Positions 9,285 through 17,534 are shown, counted from the first letter of the stretch. The stretch is 64,000 bases of DNA from Quatrionicoccus australiensis (GCF_020510525.1 NZ_CP075188.1:2852001-2916000); one strand, 5' to 3'. Translations and numbers: made by a program. The notes: generated from the letters alone by a model not told the origin.

Positions 9285-9328
9285 AGTGTAGAAATTGCGG
9301 GTGCCTGCCCGTTATCAAAAATCGGCAA
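9285..9328 (-). promoter_or_regulatory. Predicted AraC-type activator site and promoter for the DUF1329 operon
   Basis: TTATCAAAAATCGGCAA (9312-9328, plus strand) lies exactly 21 bp from the -10-like hexamer TACACT (9285-9290, minus strand). The same motif and the same 21-bp gap recur upstream of the chemoreceptor (11334-11377) and aauB (15249-15292). The motif occupies the -35 zone, as expected for a class II activator. The AraC-type regulator at 15317-16315 is the likely binder. Confidence 0.72.
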
Positions 9329-9438
9329 CTTTTCTTGATCTGGATCAGAACGGCGCCTGGCGATTGGGTACACGTGCGGAAGCTGAAGTGGTATGCAATG
9401 GTTCGCGCTCTCCGACTGGCGATGAAAACCCCTCCCGA

Positions 9439-9507
9439 CCTCCCCTTGTCAGGGGAGGAGCACCCCAAATCGCGCATGGACGGGCTCCCTCCCCTGACAA
9501 GGGGAGG
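9439..9507. repeat. Long inverted repeat made of two short hairpins
   Basis: CCTCCCCTTGTCAGGGGAGG (9439-9458) recurs as its exact reverse complement at 9488-9507, separated by 29 bp. Each 20-bp arm is itself a hairpin (8-bp stem, TGTC-type loop), so the element can fold as two small hairpins or one long one. It resembles dispersed intergenic palindromes of proteobacteria. It sits in the 396-bp gap between the DUF1329 gene and the chemoreceptor, which otherwise holds only the promoter at 9285-9328. It may also end chemoreceptor transcripts. Confidence 0.8.
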
Positions 9508-9615
9508 GCTGGGGATAAGCAGAGACTTGGCCGCCGTTCTTTGGCGGCTTAGTCGGTTGCTTAGTAGTTTCATCAGGGGTTTTACAGGCGTATCAAATAA
9601 AGCCACTGCCCGTCG

Positions 9616-11235
9616 CTACGCCAGCCGATAACTGGCGACGATTTCCTGCACCTGGCGGGCCAGCCCTTCGAGCTGCACGGCGGCATCGGAGGTTGCCGCA
9701 GCGGCGCGGTCGTTGTCCTGCGACATGTGGGCGATCTGCTCGATGCGCCCGGCAATTTCGCCGCTCGCCCGACTTTGTTCCTGCAGCGCGGCATTGATGC
9801 CGGCGACCATGCCGGTGATCAGCGCACTGCTGCTGCCGATCCGTTCGATCGCGCTGCTTGCGTTGCCGGCCCGGGCGACGCCGGCTTCGACCTGGCGCAC
9901 CGCCTGCTGCATGGCCCCGGCAGTCTGCTGCGTGTTGAGATGCATGACTTCGATGGTGGCGTTGATTTTCTGCGTCGATGCGGCGGTACGCTCGGCGAGT
10001 TTCCTGACCTCGTCGGCGACCACCGCGAAGCCGCGCCCCTGCTCGCCGGCGCGCGCCGCTTCGATGGCGGCATTGAGGGCGAGCAGATTGGTCTGTTCGG
10101 CAACCTCCTTGATCACCCCGACGACCAGCGCAATTTCCTGGCTCTGCCGCTCGAGCTGGTCGATCATGCCGGCCGCGTCGCGCACCGTGCAGGCGATGTC
10201 ACCGATGTCGCGCACCGTTTCCTGCATCGCTGCCTGCCCGTCGCGAGCGACGGCGGCCGATTCCAGCGCGAGGCGGTCGGCGCTATCGACCTGGCTGCCG
10301 ACCTGGCCAATGCTGGCCGCCATCTGCTGCACGTTCACCGCCATGTTGGAGGCGGCATCGGTCTGTGTCGCCGAGGCACGAGCGACCTGCCCGGCATGGG
10401 CGGCCAGATCGTCGGCGGCCTCGACGACTTCGCTGGCGCGGGCGGCAATCGCCTGCAGGTTGTCTTGCGTCTTGCCGGTCAGCGCATTGAGATCGCGCGC
10501 CAGCAGGCCCAGCTCGTCCTGACCGGTCAACGCGATGCGGGTCGTGAAATCGAGTTCGCTGGTGATCCGCGTCGTCGCCCGGTGAAAGGTGGCAAGACTG
10601 CCGTTGATCTTGCCGATCAGCGGCACGGCGGCGAGCAGCAGGAACACGATGCCGGCCAGGGTGATGACGCCCGCTGTATTGATGCCATGCGCGGCGGCGT
10701 CGAGCGACTCCTTGCCATACTCGGCCGAGAGCCGGTAATTCAGTTCGAGGTGACGGCTGATCGCCAGACTCGCCGCCGCGCTGCGCGCCGCCCCCTGGCT
10801 CACGAAGCGGGCCCGCGCCTGCGCCTTGTCGCGATGCGACAGGGCAAAGATCTCCTGCATCACGGCATAAAGCTCGTCGACCGCCTGCCGGTCGGCCGCC
10901 AGATGCTGACGGTCGATATCGGACGCCGGATCGAGATAGTTCTCGTATTGCTTCAGGGCCGCTTCGATGCTCGCCCGGCCCTGCGCCGCGCGCTGCTCCA
11001 GTTCGCCCATGGCTGCCGCATCGGATTCGGCAAGGTGCTGCAGCAGGGCAATGCGGATGCCGGCCAGTTCGCGCTCGCTGTCGGTCAGCAACTTGATGCT
11101 GGGCACGGCAAGGTTGATGATGGCGCCGAGATTCTCGCCCAGGCCGCTGGCGGCGCGGTAACCGGCACCGCCGACAATGAGCAGGGAAAGCGAGGAGAGC
11201 AGCGTGATCGCCCAAAGGCGGAGCTTGATGGTCAT
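9616..11235 (-). CDS. Methyl-accepting chemotaxis protein
   Basis: 539-residue transmembrane chemoreceptor that passes ligand signals to CheA/CheW. The layout is TM1 about 8-25, a periplasmic helical sensor about 26-186 (four-helix-bundle type), TM2 about 187-208, HAMP about 209-262, then a cytoplasmic signalling domain. The signalling tip is complete and canonical ([20 protein letters not shown] followed by [18 protein letters not shown]). Start 11235 follows GGAA at a proper distance. It has its own promoter with the motif shared by the amine dehydrogenase and DUF1329 operons. I infer taxis to an amine or its oxidation product; the ligand is not readable from sequence. Confidence 0.93.
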   Translation of the reverse strand: MTIKLRLWAITLLSSLSLLIVGGAGYRAASGLGENLGAIINLAVPSIKLLTDSERELAGIRIALLQHLAESDAAAMGELEQRAAQGRASIEAALKQYENYLDPASDIDRQHLAADRQAVDELYAVMQEIFALSHRDKAQARARFVSQGAARSAAASLAISRHLELNYRLSAEYGKESLDAAAHGINTAGVITLAGIVFLLLAAVPLIGKINGSLATFHRATTRITSELDFTTRIALTGQDELGLLARDLNALTGKTQDNLQAIAARASEVVEAADDLAAHAGQVARASATQTDAASNMAVNVQQMAASIGQVGSQVDSADRLALESAAVARDGQAAMQETVRDIGDIACTVRDAAGMIDQLERQSQEIALVVGVIKEVAEQTNLLALNAAIEAARAGEQGRGFAVVADEVRKLAERTAASTQKINATIEVMHLNTQQTAGAMQQAVRQVEAGVARAGNASSAIERIGSSSALITGMVAGINAALQEQSRASGEIAGRIEQIAHMSQDNDRAAAATSDAAVQLEGLARQVQEIVASYRLA

Positions 11236-11333
11236 GCGGTCGACTTCCGGTGGTGGGGTAATTCGTTTCCGAAGCTCCGCACAGGACGGCGAACCTCGGC
11301 GAAATGCCGGGTTATCGGCCCCGGCTGGGGAAA

Positions 11334-11377
11334 ATTATCGCCAGCCGCCGCCCCCCGCCTTTATCGAAAATCGGCAA
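11334..11377 (-). promoter_or_regulatory. Predicted AraC-type activator site and promoter for the chemoreceptor
   Basis: TTATCGAAAATCGGCAA (11361-11377, plus strand) differs from the DUF1329 site at one base. It lies exactly 21 bp from GATAAT (11334-11339, minus strand), a good -10. The site is 126-142 bp upstream of the chemoreceptor start. Confidence 0.72.
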
Positions 11378-11436
11378 TAAAAGGGCAAAAAAATGGCGGC
11401 AGCGCCGGCCGACGCTGCCGCCATGCAAGGACGAAC

Positions 11437-11877
11437 TTACTCGCCCTTGCGTCCTGCCTCGATCAGGCCGACCAGCTTGACGCGCAGGCCCGGAATGTCT
11501 TCCGGCACGCTGGCGCGATAGCCCTTCACGTCGGCCTCGGTATAGGGTTTGAAATCGGCCGGCACGCTGCGCCCGCCGATGTTCTTCATGACCCAGTTGA
11601 GCAGTTCGGCGGTATCGCCGTCGCTGAGCGGCGTATGCAGCGTACCCGGCACCTGCGACAGGTAGGCGCGACCGCCCGGCACCTTGAGGAAGTTGCCGAC
11701 TTCGCCGCGCATGCTGGGAATGCCGTTGGCCGGCGAACCGCTGCCATCGGCCTGGTGACAACCCATGCAATGCAGGCGGTAATTCTTCTGGGCCGGATCG
11801 GCCTGGGCCGTGCCGGACGCGATCAAAGCGAACCCGGCAATCGCCAGGCAGCGGGCAAGCAGAGTGGAGGCACGCAT
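11437..11877 (-). CDS. Monohaem cytochrome c, last gene of the aau operon
   Basis: 146 residues from the ATG at 11877. This start begins a proper signal peptide (MRASTLLARCLAIAGFALIASGTAQA); a longer reading from 11964 would put 29 unlike residues in front. One haem site, CMGCH, lies just after the signal peptide, with a HQADGSG context. It is a periplasmic c-type cytochrome and lies 10 bp downstream of a second one. Together they are the likely electron acceptors of the tryptophylquinone enzyme or relays to the oxidase. It is far too small to be the dihaem MauG. The fifth-ligand His is clear; the Met ligand is not assigned. Confidence 0.85.
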   Translation of the reverse strand: MRASTLLARCLAIAGFALIASGTAQADPAQKNYRLHCMGCHQADGSGSPANGIPSMRGEVGNFLKVPGGRAYLSQVPGTLHTPLSDGDTAELLNWVMKNIGGRSVPADFKPYTEADVKGYRASVPEDIPGLRVKLVGLIEAGRKGE

Positions 11878-11887
11878 GTTTTTTTCC

Positions 11888-12337
11888 TTATTCCGACTCG
11901 GCCCGCCAGGCCTTGAGTTCCTTGCCAGAGGGCTTCTTTTCACGCATCTGCGCAAACTCGGCAACCACGTAAGGCTGATGTCCGGGCTGCAGCTCGGCCG
12001 CGTTGTACGTCGTCAGCACGTAATTGACGACCCCGGCCAGCTCCTCGTCGGAGAACTGCTGCCAGGACGGCATGATGCCGGTGTAGGTGACGCCCTTCGA
12101 GACCAGCTTGCCGGCCAGCCCGGAAATCAGCACGCCGGGCACGTACTGGCGCCCGGCCGGCGTCGTGATGCGCTTGCCGAGGGTGCCGGCGAGCGGCGGC
12201 GCCAGGCCGACCGCACCGGCGCCATCCGGCTGGTGGCAGGACGCGCAGTTGGCGTCGTAGATCGCCTTGCCGTCGGCGGCCAAAGCGCCGCCAGCGGTCA
12301 ACACCAGAAAAAGGGCAAAAATGCGCGGCAACTTCAT
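11888..12337 (-). CDS. Monohaem cytochrome c of the aau operon
   Basis: 149 residues from the ATG at 12337, which overlaps the aauA stop as ATGA (12334-12337), a sign of translational coupling. It has a signal peptide (MKLPRIFALFLVLTAGGALA) and one haem site CASCH, followed by QPDGAGAVGLAPPLAG. GIMPSWQQFSDEELAGVVNYV is the usual C-terminal class I cytochrome c segment, with the probable Met ligand in GIMPSW. It is a periplasmic electron carrier downstream of the amine dehydrogenase, as found in other aau/mau-type operons. Specific partner use is inference. Confidence 0.9.
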   Translation of the reverse strand: MKLPRIFALFLVLTAGGALAADGKAIYDANCASCHQPDGAGAVGLAPPLAGTLGKRITTPAGRQYVPGVLISGLAGKLVSKGVTYTGIMPSWQQFSDEELAGVVNYVLTTYNAAELQPGHQPYVVAEFAQMREKKPSGKELKAWRAESE

Positions 12338-12876
12338 GACTGCCCCTCTTCCAGACCGACGATGACCGACACCGTGCAGTGATAGAGGCTGCTCTGGTTG
12401 GCCATGCACCAGTTGATGTCGTTATGCACGCCCAGGCGATAGCCCGGCCGTTCGCGGATGTTGGTGTTGCACTCGCAGCGGCCGCAGGTCGTCTTGCCGC
12501 AGCAGTCGTTGTAGCTGACCAGGTAGTCGCGGCCGTCGGCCGGGTTGCGGCAAGTGCCGACCCAGGATACGGCGGACGGCGTCGTGCCCGGCGGGCAGCT
12601 CGTCTTGGTACCGCCGCAGCAGGTGCAGAGAAAGCCGTCGACGCTGCAATAACGCCAGTAGTCGCAATCGGTATCGGTCGGCTCGGCCTTCTTCTTGCGC
12701 GAGTCGTCGGCGGCGAGCGCCGAGGTGGTGCGGTCGAAAGGCAGCACCGGCAGCGTGAAGGCGCTGGCGACGAGGATCTTGCCGACGCCGGTCAAAAAGC
12801 TGCGGCGGCCGGTTTTCGATGCCACCTGGCGCGTGCCGCGCTCGGCGAAACGGTCCAGCAGTTTGAGGAAATCCAT
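12334..12876 (-). CDS. aauA: Aromatic amine dehydrogenase light chain (TTQ subunit)
   Basis: 180 residues. This is the catalytic small subunit that carries tryptophan tryptophylquinone and oxidatively deaminates amines in the periplasm. A twin-arginine signal (GRRSFLTG, 23-30) is followed by a hydrophobic stretch. The two quinone-forming tryptophans are Trp105 (SWVGTC) and Trp156 (NDINWCM). The base Asp124 (SYNDCCG) and Thr168 (HCTVS) also align. All four sit four positions before the residues known for Alcaligenes faecalis AADH (Trp109, Trp160, Asp128, Thr172). Fourteen cysteines match the family's many disulfides. That numbering favours an aromatic amine dehydrogenase over methylamine dehydrogenase. 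It is coupled to the neighbouring genes on both sides. Confidence 0.93.
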   Translation of the reverse strand: MDFLKLLDRFAERGTRQVASKTGRRSFLTGVGKILVASAFTLPVLPFDRTTSALAADDSRKKKAEPTDTDCDYWRYCSVDGFLCTCCGGTKTSCPPGTTPSAVSWVGTCRNPADGRDYLVSYNDCCGKTTCGRCECNTNIRERPGYRLGVHNDINWCMANQSSLYHCTVSVIVGLEEGQS

Positions 12877-12879
12877 GAT

Positions 12880-13497
12880 TTACACCTTCTCCGGGGTCAC
12901 GTCGCCGAGCAGCTGGCGATCGATGTGTTCCTGCACCGAGGCGACGCCGCTTTCATAGGCGGTCATCAGGCTCTCGACCTGCTCGCGGGAATTGACCAGG
13001 CCCTTGGCGCGCACGAAGCCCTTGGCATCGAGCAGCACGCAATACGGCAGCTTGGAAATCTTGTAGGCCATGCCGAGCGGCTGCGACAGCACGTAGGGGA
13101 AATCCGCGAGCTGATGCTTGGCGTAAAAATCGACGTGCTCGGTGCGGTCGCCATCGGAAGCGAGCACCACGTCGAGCCAGCGGTTTTCACGCGCCTGCAC
13201 CGAACGGATGATAGGCAGCAGCTTCTTGCATACCGGGCAGGTCGGCGACAGGAAGAAGACCAGCTTGCTCTTCTCGGCGCTACGGCCGATGGTCAGGCTG
13301 CGGCCCTCCCAGGTGGAAACTTCGACTGGCGGGGCGATTTCGCCGACCTTGGGGCCGGTGTCCATCATCAGCGCGCCCATCGGTGCGACGCGTTCATAGA
13401 GAATGCCAATCTGACGGGAGAGTGCGAGGACGCAGACGCCCAGCGCGATGACGACGGCCCACAGGATGGCCAGGGAAAGGACGATGGGGTCCATCAT
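12880..13497 (-). CDS. aauD: MauD-like thioredoxin-fold maturation protein
   Basis: 205 residues from the ATG at 13497, overlapping the upstream aauE stop (ATGA). An N-terminal membrane anchor (about 4-26, IVLSLAILWAVVIALGVCVLAL) precedes a periplasmic thioredoxin-like domain with a CPVC active site (Cys87 and Cys90, SPTCPVCKK). MauD is needed for correct disulfide formation in, and stability of, the methylamine dehydrogenase light chain, and this protein should do the same for the 14-cysteine AauA. The gap to aauA is 3 bp. A longer reading from 13797 is rejected because its first 100 residues are an out-of-frame reading of aauE. Confidence 0.92.
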   Translation of the reverse strand: MMDPIVLSLAILWAVVIALGVCVLALSRQIGILYERVAPMGALMMDTGPKVGEIAPPVEVSTWEGRSLTIGRSAEKSKLVFFLSPTCPVCKKLLPIIRSVQARENRWLDVVLASDGDRTEHVDFYAKHQLADFPYVLSQPLGMAYKISKLPYCVLLDAKGFVRAKGLVNSREQVESLMTAYESGVASVQEHIDRQLLGDVTPEKV

Positions 13498-14039
13498 GAT
13501 TGCAACTCCTTCAAGAGCGGTTGATTGGCAAGCAACTGGTTGGCGCTGGCGTAGATCGCCAGCAGGGCGAGGATGGTCCCGGCGACGCTGAAGTAATCGA
13601 GAACGCCGAGTTGGCGCGACTGTTCGTCGGCGGCAGCAAGGACGATCAGGCCGATCAGGCAGACATTGCGCCCGACCAGGCCCCACGAAATGCGCTGGCC
13701 GCCGGTGCCGCAACCGCACTCGATGCGATCGAGGCCGCGCAGCAGGTTGACCGCGACGCCACCGGTGGCAGCGAGCATCACGGCCAGCGCCAGCCACATC
13801 GCGAAGGGCCGCGTCGTCTCGAAGACAAGGCCGATCCCGGCGAGCAGTTCGGCGCCGGCAAAGAGCGGTGCGAACAAGGCGGCGGCACGGCTGCCGAGCA
13901 GACGGTAGTTTTCGACGGCGTAGCGGAACAGCTCGATGTCACGCAGCTTTTCGCTGGCGCCGGCGATCAGCACCAGACCGACCGCTGCCGCCGCGGCATG
14001 CACGACGACCGGATCGAACAGGAAGAGACCTTCGTTCAT
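13494..14039 (-). CDS. aauE: MauE-like membrane protein
   Basis: 181-residue integral membrane protein of the MauE/DoxX-related family with about four helices (near 10-30, 55-75, 80-100 and 120-140) plus a possible fifth near 150-165. The family Cys motif appears as ECGCG with GQRISWGLVGRN after it. MauE acts with MauD in transport, folding or disulfide formation of the light chain. It starts 1 bp after the aauB stop and ends in the aauD start codon, so the genes are tightly coupled. The gene order B-E-D-A is that of known aau and mau clusters. Confidence 0.9.
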   Translation of the reverse strand: MNEGLFLFDPVVVHAAAAAVGLVLIAGASEKLRDIELFRYAVENYRLLGSRAAALFAPLFAGAELLAGIGLVFETTRPFAMWLALAVMLAATGGVAVNLLRGLDRIECGCGTGGQRISWGLVGRNVCLIGLIVLAAADEQSRQLGVLDYFSVAGTILALLAIYASANQLLANQPLLKELQS

Positions 14040-14040
14040 C

Positions 14041-15210
14041 TCAGTTCACCTCCATGAAGACGGCGGTGTCACCGACGCGCGGAATGGTGCGCAGCTTGGG
14101 ATAGCCCTTCTTGCCGATGGCGCGCACGTCGATCTCGCCACGCTCGACATTGAGCGAGTAGAGGAAAGGCTCGGCGCCCTGGCTGGCGACGATGGACGAA
14201 GCCGTGTTCGACGGAATGCGCGCCGTGCGCTTCAGCGTGCCGAGGTCGAAGGCCCAGATTTCCTTGGACGGGAACTTGTGGCTGCCCTCCTCCCCCTTGT
14301 CGTGCATATTCACGAACAGGGTGTTGCTGTTGCGATGCAGGGCCATGACCTGCATGCCGCCCGGCACCCAGGCTTCCTTGCGGTCGCGCGCCGTGAGCAG
14401 CGACACCGGCGGCGTGAAAGTCGGCTTGTCGCCGGCCAGGCGGACCTTGTACAGATTGGCGTTGTAGGAGACGAAGTAACGCTCGTCGCCGACCACTTCC
14501 GGGTGGATGTAGATCGGGTCCTTGTCCGGATCGAAGAAGGCTTCGCTGCGCTCGCGCGACACCGGCTGGCCGTTGTCGTCCAGCGTCACGGTGAGCAGGC
14601 GGCCATCGCCGCAGATCGCCGAGAAACGATGCCCCTGCGCCCAGGTCTGGATGGACCAGCAGCCCGGCGTCTGGATTTCGGACACGAACTTGCGCTGCTG
14701 CAGATCGACGACGGTGACCGAGGTCGCCGGCGTCGCGTTCTGCACGTAGAGGAAACGCCCGTCAGCGCTCGGCGCGAGCAGGCTGCGGTAAGTCGCCGAC
14801 TGCGCCCGGCGCGCCGGGATGTCGATTTCGGCGAGCAGCGCAAAGGTCTGCGGATCGTGGATTTCGACCACATCGGCACGTTGACCGCGATAGAGGCGCG
14901 TGTAGTAGGTGGTTGCGACGTAGATCGCCTTGCCGTCCGGCGCCACTGTGGTCAGCCCGCCGAAGCTGGTATTGACCATGCCGAGATAGCGCCCGGCCTT
15001 GCCATCGACAATGTGCAGGCGCCCGTCGACCATGTGGTGGAAGGCAAAATCGCTGACATAGAGGCGATTGCCATCCGGCGCAGACGCCTTCTCGACGCGC
15101 ATTTCCTCTTCCGGCAGGGGGGCCGGCCGGCCATCCTGGGCACCGGCGAGGGGCGCTGCCAGACAGACTGGCAACATCAGCAGCCAGAGCCGCTTCCTGA
15201 GTTTTTTCAT
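14041..15210 (-). CDS. aauB: Aromatic amine dehydrogenase heavy chain
   Basis: 389 residues with a Sec signal peptide (about 1-24, LWLLMLPVCLAAPLAGA). The mature part is a seven-bladed beta-propeller of the MauB/AauB type, with blade motifs such as RLYVSDFAFHHMVDGRLHIVDG, YLGMV and LFVNMHDKGEEGSHK. It is the large subunit of the alpha2beta2 periplasmic enzyme; it shapes the substrate channel while AauA carries the quinone. It is the first gene of the operon, 66 bp from the regulatory motif at 15276-15292. Start 15210 follows GAGGTCAG. Whether the preferred substrate is tyramine, phenethylamine or another aralkylamine cannot be decided from sequence. Confidence 0.92.
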   Translation of the reverse strand: MKKLRKRLWLLMLPVCLAAPLAGAQDGRPAPLPEEEMRVEKASAPDGNRLYVSDFAFHHMVDGRLHIVDGKAGRYLGMVNTSFGGLTTVAPDGKAIYVATTYYTRLYRGQRADVVEIHDPQTFALLAEIDIPARRAQSATYRSLLAPSADGRFLYVQNATPATSVTVVDLQQRKFVSEIQTPGCWSIQTWAQGHRFSAICGDGRLLTVTLDDNGQPVSRERSEAFFDPDKDPIYIHPEVVGDERYFVSYNANLYKVRLAGDKPTFTPPVSLLTARDRKEAWVPGGMQVMALHRNSNTLFVNMHDKGEEGSHKFPSKEIWAFDLGTLKRTARIPSNTASSIVASQGAEPFLYSLNVERGEIDVRAIGKKGYPKLRTIPRVGDTAVFMEVN

Positions 15211-15248
15211 TTTCTGACCTCGATCGACTCGTTAGGGAGTGTGAGGTC

Positions 15249-15292
15249 AGTATCCGGCAGCCCCCGGGAGAGGCTGTATCAAGAATTGGCAA
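15249..15292 (-). promoter_or_regulatory. Predicted AraC-type activator site and promoter for the aau operon
   Basis: GTATCAAGAATTGGCAA (15276-15292, plus strand) matches the DUF1329 site at 14 of 17 positions. It lies exactly 21 bp from GATACT (15249-15254, minus strand), a fair -10. It sits in the 106-bp gap between the AraC-type regulator gene and aauB. Confidence 0.7.
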
Positions 15293-15316
15293 AAAGCACG
15301 CCGTTCAGGCGTTGAT

Positions 15317-16315
15317 TCAGGCGTTGAGACAGCGCTCCCGCGTCTGCGACGGCAGTTCGCCGAACAGGCGGCGATAATCCTGGGCCAGTTGCGACAGGTG
15401 CCAGAAGCCCCAGCGTGCCGCGACATCGCCGATCGACTCGCGGCCCGGATCGCAGGCCTTCAGCGCACGGCGGAAACCGTTCAGGCGGATCGCCTTGAGG
15501 TAGTGCTGCGGCGAAATGCTGAATACTTCCTGGATGGCGTTCTGCAGCGTACGGCGCGTTACGCCGACCTCGTCGCAGATATCGGTAATGCTCAGCGCCG
15601 ACTCGGGATTGGCATCAAGAAAGCTGCGCACCCGGCGCACGATGCGCTCGCGGTTCGGGCACAGGCCGCGTGTTTGCGTATCGCGCCCGGCACTGATCGT
15701 CTCGGTCAGCAAGGCATAAAACTCTTCGGCCAGCTGCTTCTGGTTGGAAGCAATCAGCAAGCGCTCCGGCGACTCCTGGGTGGTTTCGAAGGCGCGCAGC
15801 AGAAAATCAGCCAGCGCCTCGGAATGACAGGACTCGATGGTCTTCGCGCTATGCAGCAATTCATTCTCGAGTTCGCGGAAATTGACGCTGGGATCGTCGA
15901 GATTGGCGCACAGGTCTTCCGGCGAAAAAACCGCCGCCACCAGATCGAAACGCTCCGGCGTGCGGATCTCGAATTCGGCATTCGGCTCAAGCAGGGCAGC
16001 GGAGCGCGGCCGCATGATTTCACCGCAGTGATAGCCATGGTCGGCCAGCCCCATGACGGTACCGATCGCGAAGATGCCGCTCGGCGTGCAGCCCTTTTGC
16101 AGCAGCACGCGATTGCTGGTTTCACGCATCAGCGTGAAGGCCGGCAGCTTGATTTCGTGGATGGAACCCTGGAAAAGCCCGGACGACAACTGGTCGTAAC
16201 GCTGCCCCCAGCCAGAGTAGCCAAAGGCCGACGCCTGCATGTCGACATCGAAATTCTGAGTGGCGCGGCAATGAACGGCGCCACGAGCAGCGACTGATTC
16301 CATACCCAGGTTCAT
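15317..16315 (-). CDS. AraC-family transcriptional regulator, probable activator of amine oxidation genes
   Basis: 332 residues from the ATG at 16315, chosen because GGAG lies eight bases upstream. The in-frame start at 16363 would swallow a repeat of the 16341-16389 array and has no visible ribosome site. The N-terminal part is a sensor of unknown ligand. The C-terminus has two helix-turn-helix segments (ITDICDEVGVTRRTLQNAIQ and IGDVAARWGFWHLSQLAQDYR), with the GFWHLSQ.A.DYRR.FGELPS ending typical of EutR-like AraC members. It lies directly upstream of aauB in the same orientation. I infer that it activates the three promoters sharing the TTATCRARAATYGGCAA motif, probably with an amine as inducer. 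Confidence 0.88.
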   Translation of the reverse strand: MNLGMESVAARGAVHCRATQNFDVDMQASAFGYSGWGQRYDQLSSGLFQGSIHEIKLPAFTLMRETSNRVLLQKGCTPSGIFAIGTVMGLADHGYHCGEIMRPRSAALLEPNAEFEIRTPERFDLVAAVFSPEDLCANLDDPSVNFRELENELLHSAKTIESCHSEALADFLLRAFETTQESPERLLIASNQKQLAEEFYALLTETISAGRDTQTRGLCPNRERIVRRVRSFLDANPESALSITDICDEVGVTRRTLQNAIQEVFSISPQHYLKAIRLNGFRRALKACDPGRESIGDVAARWGFWHLSQLAQDYRRLFGELPSQTRERCLNA

Positions 16316-16340
16316 TTGCATTTCTCCACCCCCATCAAAT

Positions 16341-16389
16341 TCACTAATGCAAAACTCGTTCATTAATGTACAACAAATTCACTAATATG
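16341..16389. promoter_or_regulatory. Three direct repeats at 19-bp spacing upstream of the AraC regulator
   Basis: TCACTAATG (16341-16349), TCATTAATG (16360-16368) and TCACTAATATG (16379-16389) begin exactly 19 bp apart. The first and third lie in a longer identical 13-mer, CAAATTCACTAAT (16336-16348 and 16374-16386). The core resembles the operators at 1053-1070 and 23551-23567. It is a likely control region for the regulator gene whose start is at 16315. Confidence 0.65.
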
Positions 16390-16967
16390 TTCACGTAAAT
16401 TCTGCGCCGGCATGCAACGCGTGCTGCGTGCCTGCTCAGAAAAATCCGGATGACCCCTTCCAGCAAAAACCCGGCCAGGGATTTACGAGAACAGCAAAAA
16501 ACCCGAATGGAATCATCGGACTCGCCGCGAAATCCGCGAAAAACAAGGGGTTGACCGGTAGCAGGCGAATTACGGAGAAAATTCGCTGGGCATTACGCCG
16601 CGACGACGACGCACGGGGAAAAGCACCAAAATGGGGGAAAGCGCACAAGGGACGCACCAAAGGCGTTGCGCACAAAAGCCCGACCGAGTTACCCGCCGGG
16701 ATTAAATCAGCTGAAGATGCAGATTACCGCCCTAGCTGCGAACTGGCTGGCAGCAGTCGGCCAGAAGCGGACACTTGCTTGCCCTTCCCCAAAGCAGACA
16801 TTGCCCTGCGGAAGTTGTCCGGCATATTGAAGTTGTTATACTGACAGCCAATATTCCAAGTGACTGAAATCAATGGACTTAGAGCAACACATAAGGCACC
16901 CACAATATCAATTGTTATACGGCCCCCTGCGTCCGTGTAAACACTGTTGGGTATCTTTGTGATCACC
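16390..16967. other. Intergenic stretch without a convincing gene
   Basis: This is 578 bp between the AraC regulator and the lipoprotein. A plus-strand open frame at 16428-16844 (138 codons) is lysine- and arginine-rich, low in complexity, lacks a ribosome site and resembles no family I know, so I do not call it. Around 16748-16812 there are GAAGCGGACA and AAAGCAGACATT strings that resemble a dispersed intergenic repeat of proteobacteria; this is recalled, not tested. Base composition is poorer in GC than the surroundings, which hints at a remnant or insertion point. Confidence 0.4.
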
Positions 16968-17534
16968 ATGCGAATGATTAGCCGTTGGAACATAACTGTC
17001 GTTCTTGTGATCTCCACCTGCGCGGTGCTTTCGGGTTGCATGGGGGATATGCAGTGGTCCGAGGATGTCGTACTTGCTGATGGGAAAATTATCACCGTTA
17101 GCCGACGGGTTTTGTATGAGCGAGGCGGCGGCGAATGGGCGTCCAACAGAAGCGGAACAAAGCCCAGGTCTCAAACTATAGGAATCCCGTTGGCCACAAA
17201 CAAAGTCATCGAGTGGACAACCACAAAGATCAGCCCTAGTACTTGGCCAGAGATTCCATTGCTCATCGAAATCGACGGTGATCGGCCTGTCGTATATACC
17301 CTATTGGCAGTATCGCTGGCATGCGAGAGATATTCAAAATATGTGTTCCACAATGGCCGCTGGGTAGAAGAAGCACTTCCCAATAGTTTTCCGATACGCC
17401 CAACAAATCTGCTCTTTGGTAACCGAGAAAACCTTCCCTCTCACGTGAGTGTAGAAGAAAAGAAAAGGAGAAATGGTGGTGTTTATCGCCGTACGCTAAA
17501 GCAAGTCGGCCCTTCAAAACTTGTTTGTGGCTAG
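16968..17534 (+). CDS. Hypothetical lipoprotein
   Basis: 188 residues from the ATG at 16968 (16974 is an alternative start; a TTG at 16947 is less likely). The signal peptide has a clear lipobox, VLSGC, with the lipidated Cys at residue 24 and Met at +2, which predicts outer-membrane sorting. The mature part starts MGDMQWSEDVVLADGKII and has a KVIEW segment and a FHNGRWVEE segment near 130; I do not recognise a named family. It is one of only two plus-strand genes in the window and is visibly richer in A and T than its neighbours, which suggests separate acquisition. No operon partner. Confidence 0.72.
   Translation: MRMISRWNITVVLVISTCAVLSGCMGDMQWSEDVVLADGKIITVSRRVLYERGGGEWASNRSGTKPRSQTIGIPLATNKVIEWTTTKISPSTWPEIPLLIEIDGDRPVVYTLLAVSLACERYSKYVFHNGRWVEEALPNSFPIRPTNLLFGNRENLPSHVSVEEKKRRNGGVYRRTLKQVGPSKLVCG

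Noticed and set aside
11437..12337. The two cytochromes as MauG
   Set aside because: Each has a single CxxCH and about 150 residues, whereas MauG is a dihaem protein of more than twice that length.
16748..16812. Insertion sequence or transposon remnant
   Set aside because: No transposase frame, terminal inverted repeats or target duplication; only strings resembling a dispersed intergenic repeat.
16428..16844. Plus-strand open frame of 138 codons
   Set aside because: Low-complexity, basic sequence with no ribosome site, no known motif and a poorly supported start; kept as intergenic.
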